From NCBI GenBank assembly GCA_018664265.1, contig JABJOR010000531.1:1-11741 (forward strand): a stretch of DNA of 11,741 nucleotides, written 5' to 3'. This document shows positions 1 to 7,500 of this stretch, in pieces. Origin of the DNA: Rhodospirillales bacterium. Its GTDB lineage: Bacteria; Pseudomonadota; Alphaproteobacteria; Rhodospirillales; Casp-alpha2. The position numbers were made by a program, and so were the translations under genes. Numbering within the stretch: position 1 is the stretch's first letter; each line of letters begins with the position of its first letter. Below the pieces are notes generated by a model. The model was not told the origin of the DNA and ran no database searches. It was given only the letters and a program-made list of their open reading frames with translations.

Positions 1-2854
1 CATTTATATCATCAATAACATCATCCAGCTTATCCGCATCAAATCCAATTACATGGATGACTGGTCCAAAAACTTCATGTTCAAGTTGGTTGATGCGATC
101 TATACGCTATGCCCGTGGGGCGAAGTAAGTTCCATTAGCACATTCAGTGCTCAATGAGGCTTCACACAGCTTATGGGCTTCCTGATCCATACGACGGGCA
201 TGCGCCTCAAGCATTGTTCGGGCATCTTCATCAATTACCGGACCAACATCACTGCATAGTAAACCCGGATCACCAACACGTAACTCTTGGGTGGCCCCAG
301 CGAGCATTTCACACAATGGGTCGATGATATCATTTTGCACAAACAAAACCCTTAGGGCGGAACACCGCTGCCCGGCGCTACGAAAAGCCGAGAATACAGC
401 GTCAGCAACCACTTGTTCCGGCAAGGCTGACGAGTCAACAATCATGGCATTTTGACCGCCTGTCTCAGCAATCAGGGGGACAATTGCCCCTTCCCGTGCT
501 GCTAATCCATTTTGAATAATTTTTGCTGTCAAGGTTGAGCCTGTAAAAGCTATTCCTGATATCCGTTCATCATCAACCAAAGGTTTACCAACATTCGGCC
601 CATCTCCGGGTAGTAGTTGAATGACATCCTGCGGAATGCCAGCTTCATGTAAAAGTTCAACTGCTCGCGCAGCAATTAACGGTGTTTGCTCGGCAGGCTT
701 GGCAATAACAGCGTTTCCTGCAGCAAGAGCAGCGCTTACCTGCCCTAAAAATATTGCTAGCGGGAAGTTCCAAGGGCTTATGCAGGCAAACACCCCCCGA
801 CCATGTAGCGAGACTTCATTCAATTCCCCTGTTGGTCCGGGCATCAGTTCCGGATCACTAAACTCCAGTCGTGCACGCCCAGCGTAATAACGACAAAAAT
901 CAACGGCTTCTCGCACTTCAGGGATACAATCGGCAAGGGACTTGCCTGCTTCACGAACAAGCAGAGCCAGTAGCTCCGGAATGTTTGCTTCCAGTAAATC
1001 GGCTGTGCGATCTAGGCAGGCTGCACGGTCTTGTGCTGGTGTCATATCCCATCCATCAAACGCCGTATCTGCCTTGGCTATCGTTCGTTCTACATCATCT
1101 TCCGTAGCTTCAAAAACTGTTCCAACGATGTCATTCCTATCTGCAGGAGAAACAATCTGTCGAGCCACGCCACCGCCACCATTCAATGTGGCTTCCCATG
1201 ATTTGGGGGCTGCTTCAAGGCAGTTCATAAGCTCCCTAAGGACAATCCCGTCACTAAGATCGAGCCCGGCTGCATTCACCCGCTCGGAGCCGAAGATACC
1301 TTCTGGCAGCGGTATTTGCGGATGCGGCTTGGTATCCAGCTTGGCGACTTGTTGCCACGGATCGGAGATGATTTCATCGATTGGGGCGCTTTCATCGACA
1401 ATTCTGTTCACAAAAGATGTGTTTGCGCCATTTTCAAGCAAGCGACGCACCAGATAAGCCAGAAGGTCTTCATGGCTGCCGACAGGTGCATAAACCCGGC
1501 ACGGAATTGCCCCTGTACCGGCTTTGACCACTTGATCATAGAGCTGGGTTCCCATTCCATGCAGGCTTTGGAATTCATAGTCATGATTATCGCCAGCCAA
1601 CTCGTACACTGTTGCCAGGGTATGGGCATTATGGGTGGCAAATTGTGGATACAGCGTATCGCGGTTCTCCATAAGCTTACGTGCGCAAGCGATATAGGAA
1701 ACATCTGTTGAAGCTTTGCGTGTGAAGACCGGATACCCATCCAGCCCCTGTTCCTGCGCCCTTTTGATTTCCGTATCCCAATAGGCCCCTTTAACCAGAC
1801 GCACCATCAGGCGACGATCATGGTGTTTTGCAAGATCAACAAGCCAGTCTATGACAAAGTATGCACGTTTTTGATATGCCTGAAGGGCAAGACCAAAGCC
1901 GTTCCATCCATCGAGTGATTTATCGGCGGAAACAGCTTCCATAACGTCCAGTTGCAGGTCAAGACGATCTGTTTCTTCTGCATCGACGCACAGGTTGATA
2001 TCGTATTTTTTAGCCAATTGTGAAAGAGCCAAAAGCCGAGGGACAACTTCATTCATCGCACGATCGTGTTGGGCGATTTCATAGCGTGGATGCAGGGCCG
2101 AGAGTTTTACTGAAATTCCCGGTGCATCTATCACCCCAAGATTGGCACTTGCCTTGCCGACATCCTCAATCGCTTTGGTATAAGCCTCCATATATCGTTC
2201 AGCATCCTTGGCTGTACGCGCGGCTTCCCCCAACATGTCATAGGAATAGCGGTATCCCTCTTTGACCATGCTTTTTGATCTATCGAGTGCTTCATCTATC
2301 GTGCGCCCCATGACAAATTGACGACCAATAATCTTCATGGCTTGCGTCATAGCCTGACGAATGACGGGCTCACCGCTTTTACCAATCAAGCGGGAAAAAT
2401 AGGATTTCAAATTATTTGTGACAGATTTTTCTATGGTGACCACACGGCCAGTGAGCATTAATGCTAGTGTTGAGGCATTTACAAATAGAGAGTCACTGTT
2501 ACCCAGATGTCCTTCCCAGTCCGCATCCCCAAGCTTGTCCTTGATTAGCATATTCGCAGTTTTGGCATCTGGAATACGCAACAAAGCTTCCGCCAGGCAC
2601 ATCAGAACCAGCCCTTCCTGATTGGAAAGCTCGTACTCATGCATAAAGGCATCAAGCCCACCGGCATCTTTACCCCGCTCGCGCATTTCCTCGACAAGCT
2701 TGAAAGCTCGATCCTTGATCTGGGCTCTCATGGGCGTTTTAAGGGCTGATTCAGCGAGCAGGTATTCGACGATTTGCGTCTCATCAATACGATAATGACG
2801 TTCGATTTCGCTGCGAAGACTTGTCGGTTCGGGCAAGGGGCCAATAAACGGCAT
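1..2854 (-). pseudogene. putA: Bifunctional proline dehydrogenase / P5C dehydrogenase, interrupted by in-frame TAG and cut by left edge
   Basis: PutA oxidises proline to P5C with FAD, then P5C to glutamate with NAD+. From the ATG at 2854, 915 codons are open before TAG at 107-109. The same frame then continues for 35 codons to the window edge, including EVFGP, the conserved aldehyde dehydrogenase NAD-ribose motif. The N-terminus has no ribbon-helix-helix DNA-binding domain, so this PutA is unlikely to repress itself. Proline dehydrogenase motifs are visible: RLVKGAYWD near 352-360 and the substrate-binding Arg pair in LVRRLLENGANTSF (470-471). The P5C dehydrogenase domain shows ISPWNFP (692-698), FTGS (770-773), general base Glu797 in ETGGQN and catalytic Cys831 in SAGQRCS. 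An upstream TTG at 2869 is also open, but GGAG lies 8 nt before the ATG, so I chose the ATG. A terminated product would keep the proline dehydrogenase half and lose the end of the aldehyde dehydrogenase. Identity is certain; whether TAG is a real mutation, a sequence error or read through is open. Confidence 0.93.
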
Positions 2855-3012
2855 GTGGAGCGCTCCCAAAATGCAGGATGTTTCTGATGCCCGTTTATAT
2901 CAATATATCAAAGATATTAATCACCTTTGTTTTTATGAATTTTAGCATATAATAACGCCAACAAGATTTTATCAGAAGATAATACTAAGTATTGTAAAAA
3001 AGGCATTATATA
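2855..3012. promoter_or_regulatory. Divergent putA / lrp-type intergenic region
   Basis: This A+T-rich gap separates divergent putA and the Lrp-type regulator and must contain both promoters. A short inverted repeat, ATATC-AAA-GATAT (2905-2917), sits in a T/A-rich stretch and is a candidate Lrp-family operator. TATAAT at 2948-2953 could be the -10 element for the regulator, but I see no well-spaced -35. The regulator's ribosome binding site is AAAAAGG ending at 3003, 9 nt before its ATG. The assignment as a control region rests on gene layout; the individual sites are weak. Confidence 0.5.
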
Positions 3013-3495
3013 ATGGATGAAGCAATTCAAAAACTGGATCGAACCGATATTCAGATTCTCAATGAGCTACAGCGTGATGGCAGGCTATCCAATCTAGAGC
3101 TTTCCAAACGGGTTAATCTCAGCCCTACGCCGTGCCTTAACCGGGTTCGCAGACTGGAGCGCGATGGCTATATAACGGGTTATGGGGCCTTTGTTGACCC
3201 TGTGAAGCTCGGCGCTTCCATGCTGGTCTTTGTCGAGGTTACGCTTGAACGAACCTCAGAAGGTGTTTTTGAAAACTTTAAGGAAGCCGTGGCTAACACC
3301 CCCGAGATACAGGAATGCCATATGTTGTCCGGCGGCTTTGACTACTTGATCAAAGCCCGGGTCAAGGATATGGCTGCCTATCGAAATTTTCTGGGCAAAT
3401 CCCTGATCAGCTTGCCAAGCGTTCGGGCTTCCCACACCTATGTGGTGATGGAAGAGGTAAAATGCACGACAAGCATTCAAATCAACTTGCCTTAA
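3013..3495 (+). CDS. putR: Lrp/AsnC-family regulator, likely PutR activator of putA
   Basis: The 160-aa product has the usual size and two-part plan of Lrp/AsnC proteins. An N-terminal winged helix-turn-helix (about residues 8-58) carries the hallmark LDRTDIQILNELQRDGR and LSPTPCLNRVRRLERDGYI. A C-terminal ligand-sensing domain (about 68-150) includes VEVTLE and the conserved turn SGGFDYLIKARVKDMAAY. Lrp family members typically form dimers to octamers and respond to amino acids. In several alphaproteobacteria an Lrp-like PutR divergent from putA activates it when proline is present; the layout here is the same, and the adjacent PutA lacks its own DNA-binding domain. Family assignment is very strong. 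The PutR role is inferred from position, and a general Lrp/BkdR-like role is the alternative. Confidence 0.88.
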   Translation: MDEAIQKLDRTDIQILNELQRDGRLSNLELSKRVNLSPTPCLNRVRRLERDGYITGYGAFVDPVKLGASMLVFVEVTLERTSEGVFENFKEAVANTPEIQECHMLSGGFDYLIKARVKDMAAYRNFLGKSLISLPSVRASHTYVVMEEVKCTTSIQINLP

Positions 3496-3584
3496 ATATC
3501 CTTCATAAATCGTACCACAGCCATCGTCGCGTTTTCAGTGTTATAGTTATAATCATTGGCGTGTTTTGCTACAATGTTGGCGGG
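3492..3584 (-). pseudogene. Possible C-terminal remnant of a lost gene (tentative)
   Basis: On the minus strand, 30 codons are open between an in-frame TAA (3585-3587) and a terminal TAA (3492-3494). The predicted end, NTENATMAVVRFMKDI, resembles the end of the flavoprotein at 5452-7488, NTHAAIYDALRLLKDI: seven of sixteen positions are identical and several others are conservative. The DNA at both ends shares the 15-mer cttaaatatccttca. No ribosome binding site or full-length start is present, and the similarity fades upstream. It could be the stub of a deleted paralogue or a chance match. The rest of the 3496-3652 gap holds only the SDR leader. Confidence 0.22.
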
Positions 3585-3652
3585 TTACGCTATATGAAGG
3601 GAAGTGTCTTTGATCTAACTTCAGCTCCATCATAAACAAAAGGAGTTACACC

Positions 3653-4417
3653 ATGACCAATCAAGTCGCACTCATTACAGGCGGTGCTAGCGGAATCGGC
3701 AAAGCAACGGCAATAAAACTCGTCAATCAGGGCATCAGCGTTGTTATCAGTGGACGCCGCGAAGATATCGGCGCTGCCTCTGTCACAGAAATAGAAGCCG
3801 TTGCCAAAGATGGTGCACAGGTGCGTTTTATTTGCAATGACGTGACCATTGAAGATGACGTTAAAGCCATGTTTGAGCAGATCATCGCTGAATTCGGTCG
3901 GCTGGACATGGCAGTTAACAATGCCGGGCTTTCCAATGAAACCACAACTCTGGATCAATCGGACAGCCAGAATTACCGTGACATGATCGACACCAACATA
4001 ATGGGCCTGTATTTTTGTATGAAATACGAAATCGACCAGATGCTGAAACAAGGTAAAGGCTCGATCGTCAATCTGGCGTCGATTGCAGGTTTGAACGGCA
4101 TACCATGGGCCGGGGCATATGCATCGACCAAACATGCGGTGGTTGGCCTAACGAAAACCTCCGCGCTGGATCATGCGACACAGGGCGTGCGTGTAAACGG
4201 TGTTGCGCCGGGTGCGGTAAAAACCGATATCATCGCCAAACAACTGGAAGGCGGTGACGAAAACTATAACGAGGCCAATATCAAAGCGATGCACCCGATG
4301 AACCGCTTGGGCAAACCTGATGAAATTGCCAACGGGATCTCCTGGTTGCTATCTGATGAAGCAAGCTTTGTCACTGGTCATATTCTGAGCATTGATGGCG
4401 GGTTTCAGGCCAAATGA
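3653..4417 (+). CDS. Short-chain dehydrogenase/reductase (classical SDR), substrate unknown
   Basis: The 254-aa product is a complete classical SDR, which normally works as a cytosolic tetramer oxidising an alcohol or reducing a ketone. The Rossmann glycine motif TGGASGIG is at residues 9-16, NNAG at 89-92, catalytic Ser143, and the YxxxK pair at Tyr156 and Lys160. Arginines right after the second strand (GRRED, about 34-38) favour NADP(H) over NAD(H). The C-terminal SFVTGHILSIDGG is typical of the FabG-like group. AGGAG (3641-3645) lies 7 nt before the ATG, an excellent ribosome binding site. The stop overlaps the start of the AraC-type gene by 4 bp (ATGA), so the two are probably translationally coupled. 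Family is certain; no substrate can be read from the sequence. Confidence 0.93.
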   Translation: MTNQVALITGGASGIGKATAIKLVNQGISVVISGRREDIGAASVTEIEAVAKDGAQVRFICNDVTIEDDVKAMFEQIIAEFGRLDMAVNNAGLSNETTTLDQSDSQNYRDMIDTNIMGLYFCMKYEIDQMLKQGKGSIVNLASIAGLNGIPWAGAYASTKHAVVGLTKTSALDHATQGVRVNGVAPGAVKTDIIAKQLEGGDENYNEANIKAMHPMNRLGKPDEIANGISWLLSDEASFVTGHILSIDGGFQAK

Positions 4418-5415
4418 CGCTGTCGGACCGCATCAAGATACCGGCCGCATTCTGGTTGGGAGTGGATCGTTTGAATATCGGGCGATCCACCCTTATCCAC
4501 GAAGCGGGCCTGCCGATGAGTGTCGTAAAAGATGACATCCGCATCACTTCAGCGCAGTTCTTTGCGTTATGGCATGCGCTTGAGACACTTGGCGGCCCAG
4601 ATATCGGATTGCTGTTGTTAGAGGCGTTGGACAGTTCCATGCTGCCGCCCTCTATTCTAGTCGCCTACTACGCAAGGAATTTGGGTGATGCGTTGCAACG
4701 GGTAGCGCGGTTCAAAGAGCTTTGCGCACCCGAAAAGTTGGACATCACGAATGATGGTGATTATTGCGTTATTACAACTGAATGGCCACTTGCGAACAAG
4801 CCCGCACCTGCGGCTCTAACCGATGCGACGATGGCATCATTGGTGGGGATGGCGCGTCAGGGTACGGAGCAAAACTTCACACCGTTGCGGTTGGATTTGC
4901 GACGTGAAAAAAGTGACGCCCTTGCTGACTATTTCGGCTGCCCTATTCAATGGAAGGCACCGCAGGATCGCCTGTTATTGCGATTGGACGATCTTGATCT
5001 TCGGTTTGCAACCTACAATCGAGAACTGGTCGTGATGCTTGATACGGCGCTGGGTAATGAGATAGAGCAACGTCAGGCTACAGTCTCGTTCTCTGGTCAA
5101 GTCCGCTGGTTATTGCGTCATGCTTTGACCGCAGGTCGCCCGGAACTTCGCAGCATCGCCCGTGAGTTGGCAATCAGCGAACGCTCCCTTCAACGGCGTC
5201 TTAATGAAGAGGGGCAGAGTTTTCAATCTCTGCTGTCAGATACGCGCCATCAACTTGCCTGTGAATATCTGACAAACCCAACGTTTGAAATTATCGAAAT
5301 CGCCTATATGCTTGGCTTCGAAGATCAGGGGTCCTTCTATCGTGCCTTTCAGAAGTGGGAGACACTGACTCCTTCAGAGTGGCGAAAGGCTCATATCAGC
5401 CAGGAAGGTCCGTAA
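4414..5415 (+). CDS. AraC-family transcriptional regulator with arabinose-binding-like N-terminal domain
   Basis: The 333-aa product has the layout of the OruR/ArgR-like AraC group. A long N-terminal ligand-binding domain (about residues 15-205, with LPPSILVAYYARNLGDALQRVARF at roughly 77-100) precedes a C-terminal pair of helix-turn-helix motifs. The first runs about 243-265 (LRSIARELAISERSLQRRL). The second runs about 290-324 and contains the AraC signature IAYMLGFEDQGSFYRAFQKWETLTPSEWR. It starts inside the stop codon of the upstream SDR gene, so both are made from one message and the regulator probably controls the SDR or a related catabolic promoter. It converges on the flavoprotein gene with only 36 bp between stops, and I see no clear terminator hairpin there. 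Family is certain; effector and targets are unknown. Confidence 0.93.
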   Translation: MTLSDRIKIPAAFWLGVDRLNIGRSTLIHEAGLPMSVVKDDIRITSAQFFALWHALETLGGPDIGLLLLEALDSSMLPPSILVAYYARNLGDALQRVARFKELCAPEKLDITNDGDYCVITTEWPLANKPAPAALTDATMASLVGMARQGTEQNFTPLRLDLRREKSDALADYFGCPIQWKAPQDRLLLRLDDLDLRFATYNRELVVMLDTALGNEIEQRQATVSFSGQVRWLLRHALTAGRPELRSIARELAISERSLQRRLNEEGQSFQSLLSDTRHQLACEYLTNPTFEIIEIAYMLGFEDQGSFYRAFQKWETLTPSEWRKAHISQEGP

Positions 5416-5451
5416 AGTCCGTAACTTGGTAAGTTGAAAAATCAGTTTATC

Positions 5452-7488
5452 TTAAATATCCTTCAAAAGACGTAGCGCATCATAAATTGCTGCGTGGGTG
5501 TTTCGTGCTGAAACAGCGTCCCCTATACGGAACAACTGGAACGTACCTTCGGCATTAGAATTGACGGTCTGTTTTTGACCAGTGATAAAGGCATCATGAT
5601 CCAAAGCTCCAAGATTTGAAGATTTCGGCTTTAGATCAAAATAGAGATCGTCGAGCGGTACAGTTCCGTGATTAACAACAATTTGATCAAAACTGCGTTC
5701 TTTTGTCATATCGCTATAATCACTTCCGATTATAGCACGCAGGCGATTTCCATCCTGTTCCACGTTTTTTAATCTGTACGTCACAGTAAACGTCACATCC
5801 TTATCCTGCATGGAGCGCATATAGGGTACCAAATTCATAGCCATGACATCCGGTGCAAATGTGCGATCCGGTGTCATAATCTCGACTTTGGCACCGGATT
5901 GAGCAATTTTTTCCGCCGCCTGCATGGCCGCATGATCACCTGCATCGTCATAAATCAGAACATCCTGACCGGATTTCACATCACCCGATATAATATCCCA
6001 GCTTGAGACAACAAGATCATTGCCTGACGAAAGAACGTCTGTGTGTGGAATCCCCCCTGTGGCAATGATTACAACATCAGGGGTTTCTGCCAGTACAATT
6101 TCAGCCTCAGCCCAAGTATTGAATTTGAAATTCACATTGTGCTTGGTACATTGTGCCATGCGCCAATCGATGATGGAGATCATTTCCATGCGACGTTTAT
6201 TTTGCGCTGTCAGGCGCACTTGTCCACCGGGATCTGCTGCAGCTTCAAAGACAGTGACGGAGTGTCCACGTTCTGCGGCAACACGGGCGGCTTCCATCCC
6301 TGCTGGGCCTGCACCGACTATTACCACTTTTTTAGAGGTCTCTGCGCGTGGAATGTCATGGGGCATAATCAGCTCTCGCCCCGTGGCTGCATTGTGCATG
6401 CACAATGCGTCGCCAGCCTGATAGATCCTATCGAGGCAGTACGTCGCACCTACACAGGGGCGAATATCATCTTCTCGGCCCTCAACGATCTTTCGCACGA
6501 TATGCGGATCAGCCATATGGGCGCGTGTCATGCCAATCATATCGACAAGGCCCGTTGCCACCGCGTGACGGGCGGTTGCAACATCTGGCACACGGGCCGC
6601 ATGAAATGTCGGCATTCCAGTGGCCTTTCTGACTTCGCCAGCAAAATCGAGATGCGGAGCACTTTTCATGCCTTGAACAGGAATCACATCCGTCAGTGCC
6701 GCGTCGGTATCAATATGCCCCCGAATAACGTTCAGGAAATCCACTAAACCGGAATCACCTAGGATTTTTGAAATCTCTATACCTTCTTTGGCATCGATCC
6801 CGCCATCGGCAACTTCATCGGCAGTGTAGCGAATTCCAACGATGAATTCTTCGCCAACACGTTTACGAATGGTTGTGAGAATATCCATAGAGACACGAAG
6901 ACGGTTTTCCAATGAGCCACCAAAGGGAGCGTCCAGTGTATTGGTGCGTGGTGACCAGAACTGGTCCAGCAAATGGCCATAAGCTTGTAATTCAATACCG
7001 TCCAGACCAGCAGCCTGCATGCGTTCTGCTGCATCAGCAAAGTCACCCGTAATTCGTTCGATATCCCATTCTTCAATTTTCTTGGGAAAGGCACGATGGG
7101 ATGGTTCTCTGTTGTGAGAGGGAGACACAACAGGCAACCAATCTCCCTTATTCCAGCCCGTCCTGCGCCCCAGATGGGTGAGCTGGATCATCACTGCACA
7201 GCCATGTTCATGACAGGCATCCGTGACCTTCTTCATCCACGGAACAACTTCGTCCTTATAGGCCAGGATATTATTAAAAACAGGTGGGCTGTCTTTGGAT
7301 ACTGCGGCCGAGCCTGCCGTCATTGTCATGGCAACACCTGCTTTTGCACGCTCTTCATGATAGGCCCGGTAGCGATCCTTGGGCATACCGTCTTCCGGGT
7401 AAGCCGGCTCGTGACTGGTGATCATGATACGATTTTTTAGCGTAAGATGTTTTAGCTTATAAGGTTGTAACAGCGGATCGTTTGACAT
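5452..7488 (-). CDS. NADH:flavin oxidoreductase of the trimethylamine dehydrogenase / N-methylproline demethylase type
   Basis: The 678-aa product has the three-part plan of trimethylamine dehydrogenase and 2,4-dienoyl-CoA reductase. An old-yellow-enzyme TIM barrel for FMN spans about residues 5-340 (QLTHLGRR at 102-109; AYGHLLDQFWSPRTN at 169-183). A short cysteine segment follows, then a dinucleotide-binding half with VVIVGAGPAGMEAA (388-401) and a second, degenerate Rossmann region around 509-540. Relatives oxidatively remove N-methyl groups, giving formaldehyde and a reduced flavin. The iron-sulfur segment reads CVGATYC then C: Cys345, Cys351 and Cys363 are present, but Ala348 replaces the second cluster cysteine. 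I recall CVGA(N/T)YC as typical of the stachydrine/N-methylproline demethylase subgroup, which would explain it, but I could not check this. The start lies 12 bp after the mttB-like stop, with AAGGGGAA overlapping that stop, so both are one operon. Fold certain; substrate inferred. Confidence 0.9.
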   Translation of the reverse strand: MSNDPLLQPYKLKHLTLKNRIMITSHEPAYPEDGMPKDRYRAYHEERAKAGVAMTMTAGSAAVSKDSPPVFNNILAYKDEVVPWMKKVTDACHEHGCAVMIQLTHLGRRTGWNKGDWLPVVSPSHNREPSHRAFPKKIEEWDIERITGDFADAAERMQAAGLDGIELQAYGHLLDQFWSPRTNTLDAPFGGSLENRLRVSMDILTTIRKRVGEEFIVGIRYTADEVADGGIDAKEGIEISKILGDSGLVDFLNVIRGHIDTDAALTDVIPVQGMKSAPHLDFAGEVRKATGMPTFHAARVPDVATARHAVATGLVDMIGMTRAHMADPHIVRKIVEGREDDIRPCVGATYCLDRIYQAGDALCMHNAATGRELIMPHDIPRAETSKKVVIVGAGPAGMEAARVAAERGHSVTVFEAAADPGGQVRLTAQNKRRMEMISIIDWRMAQCTKHNVNFKFNTWAEAEIVLAETPDVVIIATGGIPHTDVLSSGNDLVVSSWDIISGDVKSGQDVLIYDDAGDHAAMQAAEKIAQSGAKVEIMTPDRTFAPDVMAMNLVPYMRSMQDKDVTFTVTYRLKNVEQDGNRLRAIIGSDYSDMTKERSFDQIVVNHGTVPLDDLYFDLKPKSSNLGALDHDAFITGQKQTVNSNAEGTFQLFRIGDAVSARNTHAAIYDALRLLKDI

Positions 7489-7500
7489 CGTTTTCCCCTT

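Noticed and set aside
107..109. Reading the putA TAG as pyrrolysine because an MttB-family gene is nearby
   Set aside because: The MttB homologue here has no internal TAG, no pyl gene is in the window, and the affected PutA position is not one where a special residue is expected.
942..1457. 171-aa plus-strand ORF inside putA
   Set aside because: It is antisense to conserved PutA coding sequence and is Ser/Arg-rich, as expected of a shadow frame.
3548..3553. TATAAT as an SDR promoter
   Set aside because: The hexamer is a perfect -10 match, but no -35-like sequence sits at 16-18 bp, and it is about 100 bp from the start codon.
3590..4135. 181-aa minus-strand ORF opposite the SDR gene
   Set aside because: It lies opposite a well-supported SDR, shows no domain-like sequence and has Cys/His-rich shadow composition.
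5416..5451. Terminator between the convergent AraC and flavoprotein genes
   Set aside because: I found no stable inverted repeat followed by a T-run in the 36-bp gap, only a short GTCCGTAA direct repeat.
6043..6747. 234-aa plus-strand ORF opposite the flavoprotein
   Set aside because: It is antisense to motif-bearing flavoprotein sequence, is rich in Cys and His, and has no recognisable domain.
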